Source: Chloroflexi bacterium HGW-Chloroflexi-4 (GTDB taxonomy: Bacteria; Chloroflexota; Anaerolineae; Anaerolineales; Anaerolineaceae). Taken from it: DNA of 64,000 nt. The stretch spans positions 43,992 through 107,991 of the forward strand of contig PHBW01000013.1 in the NCBI GenBank assembly GCA_002840715.1, read 5' to 3'. Position 1 is the first letter of the stretch. Each line of letters begins with the position of its first letter. This document shows, piece after piece, positions 16,195 through 24,965 of the stretch. The translations under genes and the position numbers were made by a program. The notes below the pieces were generated by a model. That model saw only the letters and a list, made by a program, of their open reading frames with translations, ran no database searches and was not told the origin of the DNA.

Positions 16195-17202
16195 ATGTCT
16201 GATTTTGAATTCTTTGATTTTCTGGTAGTCGGAGATATCGCAACAGAATTTATTATTGATCTTCATAACAGGTCTCACCCAAATGTTATTGGAGGATCAG
16301 TGTTATATGCCGCCGGGGGTATTCGGTGCTGGAATGACAGAATCGCCATTGTCAGTCATACGTCTTCAAAATATCAAAACGCTCTAGAACGCATTAAAAA
16401 TTTTTACAAAATAGATTTTCAAGGGGTTCATTTTCACAAGGATCAATATGATGATCGACAATTCCTCGGATACATTTCACCGAGTGAAGTCGTTTTCGAC
16501 AATCCGGTTGCCTTTTTTTCAAGCAGAAAAATTCGTTTTCCAAAAGATCTGATCGGCTACACAAAAAAAGATCCTGAAGCTGATATCAATGGAAGATTAA
16601 AATATTACCCTGAGGATTTTCCTAGCCATTACCGCGACGCAACAGCTTCAATCATTTGCCCTTATAACATTTCCACCCAAATCCAACTTTCTACAATTCT
16701 ACTTAATGCATCGACAAAACATCTCGTGATTCACTCAAGCTCACAATATATGAATCTATCAAATTTCGAGTCAATGCCAGTATTACTCAAGGATCTCACT
16801 GCTTTCGTTACGACATCTGATCAAATTCGCAATCTATTTCGCAATCGAACATCAGATCTCTGGGAAATGGCCGACCATTTATGCAGCCTAGGATGTGAAT
16901 ATATAATCATTAGTGATGTACAAAATGGCTTTTACTTGGTTGATCGAAAATCAAAACGCCGCATCCTGTCACCAGCATATCCAGTAGAATGTGTCGATCC
17001 GACCGGGATGTTATCATCCTTTTGCGGCGGATTTTTAGCCGGGTTCAAGAAAAATTATGATGCAGTTGAAGCTTTGAGTCTGGGTATTGTTTCTGCATCG
17101 TTTACTTGTGAAGGCAGCCATCCATTTTTTGGCGCTGATGCCATTTCGGGTTTGCATCAAAATCGATTAAAATTGGTACGCGAGTTGGTGAAAATATTAT
17201 GA
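16195..17202 (+). CDS. PfkB-family sugar kinase homologue lacking the catalytic Asp
   Basis: 335 aa. The ribokinase/PfkB fold is suggested by the start 'FDFLVVGDIATEFIID', 'VIGGSVLYAAGG' (about 31-42) and a C-terminal anion-hole segment. The usual GAGD motif with the catalytic Asp reads DPTGMLSS (267-274) here: the Gly is kept but Ala-Gly-Asp becomes Met-Leu-Ser. Known PfkB kinases use that Asp as base, so this protein may bind but not phosphorylate its ligand, or use another residue. It overlaps the M20 peptidase gene by 4 nt and probably acts with it. There is no signal peptide. Confidence 0.75.
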   Translation: MSDFEFFDFLVVGDIATEFIIDLHNRSHPNVIGGSVLYAAGGIRCWNDRIAIVSHTSSKYQNALERIKNFYKIDFQGVHFHKDQYDDRQFLGYISPSEVVFDNPVAFFSSRKIRFPKDLIGYTKKDPEADINGRLKYYPEDFPSHYRDATASIICPYNISTQIQLSTILLNASTKHLVIHSSSQYMNLSNFESMPVLLKDLTAFVTTSDQIRNLFRNRTSDLWEMADHLCSLGCEYIIISDVQNGFYLVDRKSKRRILSPAYPVECVDPTGMLSSFCGGFLAGFKKNYDAVEALSLGIVSASFTCEGSHPFFGADAISGLHQNRLKLVRELVKIL

Positions 17203-18296
17203 GTGATTCCCATTTGTCAGAAATTTCAAGGCAGGCGAAAACAATTCAGGCCATCTCCTCTTTAACATTTTTCGAGCAAAAACGCGGAGAGTATTTGGCA
17301 GCTCAATTTTCGACGTTGGGGTTGCAAGATGTGCATAAAGATAGCATCGGAAATGTATTCGCCAGAATAAAGGGCGGCTATTCTCTTCCATTGGTGATCA
17401 CAGCTCACCTGGATTCAGTATTAACACCCGACGGGAATAATCCGCTCATTGAAGTTGACAAACATTTGATAGGGCCTGGTATCGGTGACAATGCTCTGGG
17501 TGTCGCCATGCTTATTGAAATTGGGCGAGCTTTGAGAGAAAGGTCTAACACTCCGTCTGGTGACATTTGGCTGGTGGGAAATGTTGGAGAAGAAGGACTT
17601 GGTAATTTAAAAGGAATGCACCAGGTTGTCGAGAAATTTAACGGAAAGGTTAAGGCGTACCTTGTCCTCGAAGGAATTGGATTGGGAATGATCCAGACAG
17701 CAGCATTGGGAGTTCATCGATATAAAATTGAAGTGAATACCAAGGGCGGCCATTCCTGGAGTAATTTCGGTGAACCCTCAGCCATTCATGAATTAATCAC
17801 TCTTTCAGCAAAAATCCTTACTTTAAACCTCCCGGTTAATCCGCGCAGTTCAATCAATATCGGAGAGATATCTGGAGGTGGGTCAATAAATTCCATTGCC
17901 AGTCATGCTGAAATGCAAATTGAAATTCGTTCTGAAGATGAATCGATACTTGAGTCTCTGGCAAGAACCATTCACAAGATTACCCACCAGAACCCAACGA
18001 CACGTTCTAATTTCATTATTTCTGACATAGGAATGAGACCCTCAGGCAGAATTTCGGATAGTTCTCCTGTGATTATCGCAGCTCAAGCTGCGCTTCGCAG
18101 CACTGGCATCACTCCGGTTTTTGCCATATCTTCTTCAGATGCATCTTTACCGATAAGCCTTGGCTATCAGGCTACCTGTCTGGGCATAACAACAGGTCGG
18201 CATGTTCACACCCCGCACGAAACGATTGACCTCAATGCCATCTCTAAAGGCACCGCACAGGTGTTTCATTTTATTGATCACTTGTGGGATTACTAA
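17199..18296 (+). CDS. M20 family zinc aminopeptidase/deacylase
   Basis: 365 aa. M20 di-zinc signs: 'ITAHLDSVL' (H, D), 'IGDNALGVAML' (bridging Asp), 'GEEGLGN' (catalytic Glu) and a C-terminal 'GRHVHTPHETID' His. The dimerisation (lid) domain occupies about 175-290 ('HSWSNFG', 'SINIGEISGG'). It hydrolyses a peptide or N-acyl amino acid in the cytosol; exact substrate unknown, with tripeptidase-like (PepT) and carboxypeptidase-like members both possible. It is translationally coupled to the PfkB-like gene. Confidence 0.88.
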   Translation: MSDSHLSEISRQAKTIQAISSLTFFEQKRGEYLAAQFSTLGLQDVHKDSIGNVFARIKGGYSLPLVITAHLDSVLTPDGNNPLIEVDKHLIGPGIGDNALGVAMLIEIGRALRERSNTPSGDIWLVGNVGEEGLGNLKGMHQVVEKFNGKVKAYLVLEGIGLGMIQTAALGVHRYKIEVNTKGGHSWSNFGEPSAIHELITLSAKILTLNLPVNPRSSINIGEISGGGSINSIASHAEMQIEIRSEDESILESLARTIHKITHQNPTTRSNFIISDIGMRPSGRISDSSPVIIAAQAALRSTGITPVFAISSSDASLPISLGYQATCLGITTGRHVHTPHETIDLNAISKGTAQVFHFIDHLWDY

Positions 18297-18402
18297 TTCT
18301 CATATTGGTCATGGCAATTTATTTTGTGTTTGTTTATCCTTATTGTAAAATCACTTTGGTCTAATTGTCTTTGAAAACATATAATGAAACAGGAGCAAAC
18401 AA

Positions 18403-19380
18403 ATGGACTCATTGTTTAATATCGAAATTTGGATCACACTTTTCTTACAAAACCTTGGTGAATGGCTGTTGCTTCCTTTTCAAGCCATCTCTTTTTTGGC
18501 CACCGAGGAGTTTTTCATTCTCATCTTGCCGCTCGTCTTCTGGAGTATTGACGCAATGATGGGGTTTCGTATGGCAATCATGTTGGTCATCAATGGAAGT
18601 TTCAATAATTATTTTAAAATGCTTTTTCACAGTCCTCGTCCATTTTGGTATGATGCCAGGGTGAAATCTTACAGCTTGGAAACCGGTTTTGGTTTACCTT
18701 CTGGTCATTCACAAAACGCAGCCAGCCAGTTTGGCATCATGGCAGCGACAGTCCGCAAAAGAGGTTTCACTATCGCCATGCTGGTCGTTATATTTTTGGT
18801 GGGACTCTCAAGATTGTATCTGGGCATGCATTTCCTGCGCGATGTTCTTTCAGGTTGGCTTTTAGGCGGATTATCTGTCTGGCTTTACATGCGCTTTGAA
18901 AAACCCACAGGAGCATGGTTGTCAACCAAAACTCTTGCACAACAAATACTACTGAGCCTAGCGTTGGCTGTGACCCTGATATTGTTAGGGTTTGGTGTCC
19001 AGGCACTATCTGCAGCCTGGCAAATGCCTGCAGAGTGGATCAATAACGCCAAACTCACCGGTGGAGCGGTACCTGATCCCTTCAACATGGAAGGCACCAT
19101 TACATTGGCTGCTGTCGCGTTTGGGTTCCTGTCTGGTTATGCCATTTGGGTAAAAAAATACGGTCAACCTCAAACACTTGGCTCAGCCGTGAAACGTTTT
19201 GCAAGATATATCGTAGGTATAGTTGGAGTGATCGCTTTATATCTGGGATTAAAGATGCTCTTTCCTGAAGAACCACTATTCTTAGGCTTTGTACTCAGGT
19301 TTGTTCGATACACTCTCATTGGATTTTGGGTAACTTATTTTGCACCCCTCATTTTTAAAAAGCTCAATCTGGAAAAATAA
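18403..19380 (+). CDS. PAP2-family membrane phosphatase
   Basis: 325 aa with about eight helices. The three lipid phosphatase motifs are intact: 'KMLFHSPRP' (KxxxxxxRP), 'LPSGHSQNA' (PSGH) and 'SRLYLGMHFLRD' (SRxxxxxHxxxD). It probably dephosphorylates a lipid phosphate such as phosphatidic acid or undecaprenyl pyrophosphate on the outer face of the membrane. A TATAAT lies about 20 nt upstream and AGGAG is the ribosome site. The C-terminal third adds extra helices beyond the core domain; the role of that part is unknown. Confidence 0.92.
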   Translation: MDSLFNIEIWITLFLQNLGEWLLLPFQAISFLATEEFFILILPLVFWSIDAMMGFRMAIMLVINGSFNNYFKMLFHSPRPFWYDARVKSYSLETGFGLPSGHSQNAASQFGIMAATVRKRGFTIAMLVVIFLVGLSRLYLGMHFLRDVLSGWLLGGLSVWLYMRFEKPTGAWLSTKTLAQQILLSLALAVTLILLGFGVQALSAAWQMPAEWINNAKLTGGAVPDPFNMEGTITLAAVAFGFLSGYAIWVKKYGQPQTLGSAVKRFARYIVGIVGVIALYLGLKMLFPEEPLFLGFVLRFVRYTLIGFWVTYFAPLIFKKLNLEK

Positions 19381-19453
19381 CGAAATATTAATAAACTACA
19401 CCGATAATTAACCATATAATCAATAAGTAGAGTAGGCTAGTGATGGAGGAAAA

Positions 19454-19672
19454 ATGAATAAATTATTAAGTTTTGTCATCGGGATTTTCAGCGGTGCACT
19501 TGTTGGCGGTGTATTAGCATTACTGTTGACCCCCATGAAAGGAACTGAAGTACGCGCCCGCTTGGGAAGTTCATTTATGCACGTTCAGAATGAAGTAAAA
19601 ACAGCAGCTCAAACCAAGGTCAATGAACTTAATCAACAATTAGCCAGGTTGCAGAATAAAGTCAGCGAATAA
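19454..19672 (+). CDS. small YtxH-like membrane protein
   Basis: 72 aa with GGAGG 5 nt before the ATG. One Gly/Ala-rich helix (about 7-26) is followed by 'TPMKGTEVRARLG', the usual YtxH junction, and an amphipathic helix rich in Gln and Lys. Probably a stress-related membrane-associated protein. A TATAAT lies upstream, so it has its own promoter. Confidence 0.8.
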   Translation: MNKLLSFVIGIFSGALVGGVLALLLTPMKGTEVRARLGSSFMHVQNEVKTAAQTKVNELNQQLARLQNKVSE

Positions 19673-19727
19673 TGCAAATTATTAAGACCTACCTTTTCAA
19701 AGGCCAAACCCTTTTGATCTTTTTACT

Positions 19728-19758
19728 AAAAAAGCCAGTTCTTTTGAACTGGCTTTTT
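19728..19758. terminator. bidirectional intrinsic terminator
   Basis: AAAAAGCCAGTTC and GAACTGGCTTTTT form a 13-bp stem with a 4-nt loop. It separates the rightward YtxH-like gene from the leftward protease gene and has a T-run on both strands. Confidence 0.92.
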
Positions 19759-19763
19759 GCTTA

Positions 19764-21794
19764 TTACTCTGTCAAAGTGATTGTATAGTGCGCTCTTTGT
19801 CGCGTGAATCTTGACGCGCCGCTAACTATAATTATTGGATCCTCACCAAAGCAGTTGGGATCAAGACGTAAATCCAGTGTTTCTCCAGCCTCTACAAGAT
19901 ACTTATTGACTTTTACCTCAGGGTTGTAAGTGATGATGGAGACTAAAAATGGCTGTGGAATCAAGTTATGAAGGAGTGAAAACCCTTCAAGCACCCAACC
20001 GCTATCACCGGATTCAAATGTTTCGACATATCCGATTTCCGGGATTTCTAAATTATCAATCCCAATTCCTTCATTGCTCAATGCACCATCGCTGATCATT
20101 TCAAACCTCAGCCAGACCAACTTACCGGCAAAATGAGAGAGAGAAGCATGATGGTTTTGCCAACCATCGGATAAACCATTGAATGAGCAGCCCAAACTGC
20201 TGCTAATGCTGTCTGATGTAGAACAGGCATCCGTGGTTTCAACCTGCCAGTTGACGCCATCCAGACTTGACATCAAATAGGCATAATCATAATCCTCTTC
20301 GAGATCATACCAGGCATCGAAAGACAGATTAATATCACCAGAAATGCCTGTGAAATCAAACAATCTGGATACTGTTGTATCCACTGAATCGCCTCTGTTT
20401 GACCACATGAAAGCCGAACTGTTTTCTCTGCGGTCCGGCAAAATATTTATGGTTGAGTTTCCGGCAAAATGAAAATTGACGGGATTGTCGCACGCAATTT
20501 GGTAGTAATCAGAGCCAAATTGATACACACTGTCAGTCACCGACGTACCGTCGCATTCGTTTAACCATACCGTCTGAGAAACTAATGGAACATCCAGATA
20601 TTGTGAATAGAAATATCGTCCTTCCTCAACGGATCGATCATTTATATAATTTGTGATCGTCCAATCTTGAAAGAAGGTGTCTGCGGTGAGTATGCTCCCA
20701 TTAGTAGCATCATTCACCTGGTTCGACTTAAAAACATCATCCAGGCTGTCAAAACCGTTATACGGATTGGATGCCCACTGTCGCATCATATCTTCGCCAA
20801 ACCGCCCATAATAATAGGTGGTAAACATATAACTGGCGCCGTAATTGAGGTCATTAATATCCGGGTCAGATGACCAATTATTGAGCTGCATGTCAGGGTC
20901 AAGTGTAAAGTAATAATCAAACCCTCCAGCGTCAAATCCATTGACCAGCGTGGATAATTCTGAAAACCCTTCGTTCAACCACAATTCCTCATCGGGGTCG
21001 CGATACCCCTGGATGACATGCTGATGCTCGTGTGCCATGGTGCTGAGTGTATAAGGATCGGTGATTGATTGTCCGTCGGCGTTAATCGAAAACATCTCAT
21101 GGACGTTTGAATATTCATAAACTTCTGGCACCACATAATCTGTCGAAAGCGCGTAACCGGCCAGTGAATCACCCAAATCTCTCGCATATAAAATATACAA
21201 ATGCGGGTCGTTATCCACACCAGGAATCCATTCGGTTCCGAACATGGCATGGTTTAAGGGGTAGACCTGCTCTGCAAACTTATCCACCAGAACTTTCAGT
21301 TCCGCTTCGTCCACGACAATGTCGTTTTCAGCCCAGAAATAGATTTTGTCGGTGGCATACCTCAAAGTCGCCGAGGTACGAATCATATTGTCCTCGGCAT
21401 CCAGTTTGTAAAAATATTTTTGGTCGCCAACCTTATATTGAATCGGATCTGTGGTCAATTGAATAGGAAGTGCGATGCCGCCATGAAATTTTTCATTAAT
21501 TTTATTCAAATCGGCCGTTGGCAAGCTTGTATCTTCCAATTCGGCTTGTGACTGGAGTGCAGTTTGAAGCGAATTCTGATCCTTGCCGGTGGCAAGATTT
21601 GAATCCAATTCCAGCACGCCCACACTGCAAACTGGATCGGCAGGCATGGCGGGGGTTGGCACTTCCGGGATAAGTGGATTGGAAGCAAATTTATCAGAAA
21701 TCAAAAATACTGCAGCACACAGACCTGAAAATAATAAACACCCGACCACAACACCCAGCACAACAAATAATATGGTTTTTTCAGATTTATCCAT
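19764..21794 (-). CDS. membrane-anchored HExxH metalloprotease with M6-like C-terminal domain
   Basis: 676 aa. One N-terminal membrane helix (about 8-32) anchors the protein with its bulk outside. The zinc site is HEHQH (255-259) with a third ligand Glu 275 in 'LWLNEGFSE', a gluzincin layout. The C-terminal half holds beta-sandwich segments ('FDFTGISGDINLSFDAWYD', 'GIGIDNLEIPE') like the MAM/lectin-like part of immune inhibitor A (M6) peptidases. It overlaps the O-antigen ligase-like gene upstream by 8 nt, so a cell-surface protease is made with polysaccharide genes. The substrate is unknown. Confidence 0.8.
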   Translation of the reverse strand: MDKSEKTILFVVLGVVVGCLLFSGLCAAVFLISDKFASNPLIPEVPTPAMPADPVCSVGVLELDSNLATGKDQNSLQTALQSQAELEDTSLPTADLNKINEKFHGGIALPIQLTTDPIQYKVGDQKYFYKLDAEDNMIRTSATLRYATDKIYFWAENDIVVDEAELKVLVDKFAEQVYPLNHAMFGTEWIPGVDNDPHLYILYARDLGDSLAGYALSTDYVVPEVYEYSNVHEMFSINADGQSITDPYTLSTMAHEHQHVIQGYRDPDEELWLNEGFSELSTLVNGFDAGGFDYYFTLDPDMQLNNWSSDPDINDLNYGASYMFTTYYYGRFGEDMMRQWASNPYNGFDSLDDVFKSNQVNDATNGSILTADTFFQDWTITNYINDRSVEEGRYFYSQYLDVPLVSQTVWLNECDGTSVTDSVYQFGSDYYQIACDNPVNFHFAGNSTINILPDRRENSSAFMWSNRGDSVDTTVSRLFDFTGISGDINLSFDAWYDLEEDYDYAYLMSSLDGVNWQVETTDACSTSDSISSSLGCSFNGLSDGWQNHHASLSHFAGKLVWLRFEMISDGALSNEGIGIDNLEIPEIGYVETFESGDSGWVLEGFSLLHNLIPQPFLVSIITYNPEVKVNKYLVEAGETLDLRLDPNCFGEDPIIIVSGASRFTRQRAHYTITLTE

Positions 21795-23259
21795 GCGAGT
21801 CCAAATCAGTCGGTTTGATCCATCTTGAAGCTGCAGTTACCAACCCCAGAGTGAACCAATAATAAGGCAGTGCAAAACTATCTACACTGAATTCTTCGAG
21901 AATGAAAGTAATTAACATAAAAATACCCATCCAACCAATCGTTTTGCTGAGTTGATCTTTGCGGTTGGAGAGATCTTTGGCTGTGAAGGCTATCACCACC
22001 AGAAAAACCACAAACAAGGAGAAACCGATAATCCCTGTCTCTGCCATGAGGCGTGTCCAAAGGTTTTTAATATTCAACAATCCAGAAGTCCATCCAGTCA
22101 GTTTATGCACCTCAGGCAACTGCCAGGCGTAATCAGGCAGGTATTGTGTGAAGTAATAACCCGAAAACCCAATGCCAACCCCTGCCACTGGATAATCGTT
22201 GAAGATATTCCAGCCTGTCTGCCAGTAGATCACCCTCTCACCAAACTGCAGATTGTCTGCATATTTCAAGAGCGGATTCTCAACTGTAGATGAAAATTGA
22301 AAGACCTTTTCCATGCGCGGATCAAGTTTGCTTAAGACAAACAATCCGCCAATCAAGATGCCAACATAAAGCATGAACATGGCGACACCTGTTATGATGC
22401 CCACCAGAACGGTATTTCTGGCATTCCATTTTTTAACCACCCACTTCGCAAAACGAATGTTTGCCAGCAGGAATAAAAAGGCGAACACCAGCATAAAGGC
22501 GACCAAACCACCGCGCGAAAAAGTGACAAACAATACCACAAACCCGGCAGCCAGCAGCAGGTTCTCAAAGGTAAATTTCCAAATACGAAAGTTGTGGGCA
22601 CTGAATTTATTCTTTGCTGCAGCCATCCAATACATCAGATAGACAAGATTCAATTGGTGAGCCAACCAGGAGGGTTCAGACGCAAACCCGGTGGCACGTC
22701 TGTCAAACAGAACCGTAGTCGAAAAAAGATGCTGAAAAGCCCGCATACCGTCTGTGAAATCGTTATAGATAAATGAAATCGTAATCTGGGCTAATGACCA
22801 AATGATGAGCACCAACCCACCCCAATTGACGAATTTCAACGTTTGCTTAATTTTCTCGGACGAATTCGGCATCGCAGTTGTAACGACATAAAACAACGCA
22901 CCCAAACCAAGGGTTGCAACACCTTCGAGCGCGGCGTTGATCATGGAAGCATTTTTATAATCCGGGATGTACCGTAAGAACCCCAGCGCGATGGTGATCA
23001 AAGCAAAGATAAAGAAAAACAGGGCTGGTTTGAGTTGAAAAGGAAAGCGGCCATTTTTTAAGAGATACACTGGCAGCCAGAGAATTGCCAGCAGCAGCAC
23101 GAAAATGCCGGATGCCGGCGCCACAGAACTGGTATGCAGAACTTTAGCAAAAAGCGGGAAGCTGGTAATCGGAAGAACTGCTACCAAACACAGCCACAGG
23201 ATCCAGACACTTTTTTGCCATATCGGCTCAAGTTTCTGCAATTTTTGACTAATCATCAT
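21787..23259 (-). CDS. O-antigen ligase/polymerase-like membrane protein
   Basis: 490 aa with 11-12 predicted helices. The large loop 'YPVAGVGIGFSGYYFTQYLPDYA' (about residues 355-385) with a Gly-rich PVxGxG motif is the Wzy_C/WaaL signature. It probably polymerises or ligates polysaccharide repeat units at the outer face of the membrane. It overlaps genes on both sides (4 nt with the Wzz-like gene, 8 nt with the protease), forming a leftward three-gene operon. Ligase and polymerase cannot be distinguished by eye. Confidence 0.85.
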   Translation of the reverse strand: MMISQKLQKLEPIWQKSVWILWLCLVAVLPITSFPLFAKVLHTSSVAPASGIFVLLLAILWLPVYLLKNGRFPFQLKPALFFFIFALITIALGFLRYIPDYKNASMINAALEGVATLGLGALFYVVTTAMPNSSEKIKQTLKFVNWGGLVLIIWSLAQITISFIYNDFTDGMRAFQHLFSTTVLFDRRATGFASEPSWLAHQLNLVYLMYWMAAAKNKFSAHNFRIWKFTFENLLLAAGFVVLFVTFSRGGLVAFMLVFAFLFLLANIRFAKWVVKKWNARNTVLVGIITGVAMFMLYVGILIGGLFVLSKLDPRMEKVFQFSSTVENPLLKYADNLQFGERVIYWQTGWNIFNDYPVAGVGIGFSGYYFTQYLPDYAWQLPEVHKLTGWTSGLLNIKNLWTRLMAETGIIGFSLFVVFLVVIAFTAKDLSNRKDQLSKTIGWMGIFMLITFILEEFSVDSFALPYYWFTLGLVTAASRWIKPTDLDSHG

Positions 23260-24023
23260 TTATTTTTCCCAAAAATGAGAAACCCCAGTCCAACCAATAA
23301 TCCGCAGATGCTGCCGGCTAGTGTTGCGAGGTTCATTTTTAGCAGCACCGGGCTTGATGGTAGATAGGCATCGTCTGTTTTTTCGGTGCTGACATTAGAG
23401 AGCAAGATAGCATCTTGTATGTTGAGCAACTTATCTGAGGTGGTCAATGCAGCCAGAATATCGCGAAAGGTAGCCATGTTTTCAGTCGAACAGTAACCGG
23501 ATGCAGGTTCTACGATTACTGATTGGCTAAAACAATTTTGCAGTGCAAGTTGAGCTGAACGCACAGCTAAAATTGCTTGGTTTTTTTGATGAAATTGTGT
23601 CAAAGCCTGATCGGCTGCATCCACCCATATTTGGGTTAAGGATCGAGCATTTTGAGGATCGGTGTCGCGAACGGTTAACTCCCAGCGAAAACCTTGTCTG
23701 GCCTTGGTAAATCGATCGTTGATTGTCTCATCTGTTACTGTTATGCCAAACGCCGCTGCTTCTTCTTTAACAACATTCATAACCATCGTTGAACTGATCT
23801 CATCGCCAATAACTGAAATCAATGCATCAGCCTGTGATTCGTCAATTCTGCCTGCATACGCAAAATCAATGGAGGTTGTAATGGACGCTTGTGATTCATA
23901 AACCGGTTTTTGAAGCCGAACTGCCAAAATGTCGGCAGCTCCGCCAGCAATCATAAGCAAGACCAGCAGCCACCACCAACGAATCACACGTTTCATTAAT
24001 TCAGAAGGGACAATATCTTCCAT
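23256..24023 (-). CDS. Wzz/YveK-like polysaccharide chain-length protein
   Basis: 255 aa. Two membrane helices at the ends (about 15-32 and 226-248) flank an external domain, the Wzz topology. 'RLQKPVYESQASITTSI' after helix 1 is typical of the Wzz domain. No kinase domain is fused. It probably sets chain length or helps export with the adjacent polymerase/ligase gene. It is the first gene of the three-gene leftward operon; a terminator lies upstream at 24059-24083. Confidence 0.82.
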   Translation of the reverse strand: MEDIVPSELMKRVIRWWWLLVLLMIAGGAADILAVRLQKPVYESQASITTSIDFAYAGRIDESQADALISVIGDEISSTMVMNVVKEEAAAFGITVTDETINDRFTKARQGFRWELTVRDTDPQNARSLTQIWVDAADQALTQFHQKNQAILAVRSAQLALQNCFSQSVIVEPASGYCSTENMATFRDILAALTTSDKLLNIQDAILLSNVSTEKTDDAYLPSSPVLLKMNLATLAGSICGLLVGLGFLIFGKNK

Positions 24024-24058
24024 AACGAATCCTCCAACTTTAATTATTATACACGGAC

Positions 24059-24092
24059 AAAAAACCCGGCACGAGGCCGGGTTGATTTTTTT
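24059..24092. terminator. intrinsic terminator after the PT-rich secreted protein gene
   Basis: AACCCGGC (24063-24070) pairs with GCCGGGTT (24076-24083) around a short loop. Six T follow on the minus strand (24059-24064) and eight on the plus strand, so it may work both ways. It ends the leftward gene at 24109. Confidence 0.9.
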
Positions 24093-24108
24093 TGAAGTAA
24101 ATAATTAA

Positions 24109-24810
24109 TTATTTTGCTTGAAAATTGATGATTTGCAGGTTTTTCGAGCAGGATGCATACGTATCGATTGAGACCGGACCCAAAACCTCAGTACCCGTGG
24201 GACTGAAAACCTGGATCGTGAGCAAATCATCAGACGCAATCGCGGTTGTACCCAGAACAAATTCAAAACTTCCGGGGCCATAAGGCGTGTTGGTCACCAA
24301 ACCGGATAACCCAATCAAGTTGATGGATAAACCATTATATTTGCCTGAAATTTTCAGAATATAGTTGGTCAATGGTGCACCGGTTTTACTTAACACTTGA
24401 CCGGCGACACCCTGCCAATTGCAAGCAGCATCCGGGTGGGCAAAATTCACAGTATAAACCGGGCTGCCAGTTTGAACCTCAAACAGATCGGTATTTTGAG
24501 TAGGGGTGGCGGTTGCCGTGGAGGTTGGTGTATTGGTAGGCGTAGCCGTGGCAGTCGCTGTGGATGTAACCGTTGCGGTCATCTCTTCAGTTGCCGTTGG
24601 AATCTCGGTGCCGGTGGCTTCGAGGGTGGCTGTTGGCGCTGCTGTTTCAGTCACCACGATCGTTTCTGCAACCTCTGTCGTTGCAACTGTGGTCGTTATT
24701 GCAACCGTTGCGGTTGGGTCCGGGTTAAGAAAATCAAAACCCTCACCCAAGAAAACTGTGAGCGCTGTACCAGCCAGCAATATGATCAACATAATAAATC
24801 TTTTTACCAT
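24109..24810 (-). CDS. secreted protein with Thr/Ala/Pro-rich stalk
   Basis: 233 aa from the ATG at 24810, which has GGAGG 5 nt upstream; an earlier in-frame ATG lies upstream of that site. An N-terminal hydrophobic segment (signal or anchor, about 5-20) is followed by a low-complexity stalk rich in T, A, V and P (about 30-105), then a domain of about 125 residues with an Ig-like/carboxypeptidase-regulatory look ('VAGQVLSKTGAPLTNYILKI'). No known function. Its neighbours make surface polysaccharide, so it is probably exposed on the cell surface. Confidence 0.7.
   Translation of the reverse strand: MVKRFIMLIILLAGTALTVFLGEGFDFLNPDPTATVAITTTVATTEVAETIVVTETAAPTATLEATGTEIPTATEEMTATVTSTATATATPTNTPTSTATATPTQNTDLFEVQTGSPVYTVNFAHPDAACNWQGVAGQVLSKTGAPLTNYILKISGKYNGLSINLIGLSGLVTNTPYGPGSFEFVLGTTAIASDDLLTIQVFSPTGTEVLGPVSIDTYASCSKNLQIINFQAK
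24490..24720 (-). repeat. degenerate short tandem repeats coding for the Thr/Ala-rich stalk
   Basis: Within the gene at 24109-24810, irregular GTTGCGGT/GGCGTAGC-like units of 6 nt repeat for about 230 bp. The result is low complexity and long open frames on the opposite strand as well. Length variation between strains is likely. Confidence 0.7.
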
Positions 24811-24965
24811 CACGTCCTCCAAACACCATAATCTCTATCACATATGGTGCATTATTCATGCCAATCGAAGAGTCTCAACCTGCTCTAAAACAAATTTGTA
24901 AATCAAATTAATAAAATCAAAACGCACCATCCATTTATGTAATATAATTTGGGAAAGGTGAAAAT

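Noticed and set aside
24397-24901. Two long plus-strand open frames opposite the PT-rich protein gene
   Set aside because: They arise from the low-complexity repeats; their composition (Val/Gly or Cys/Arg runs) is not protein-like.
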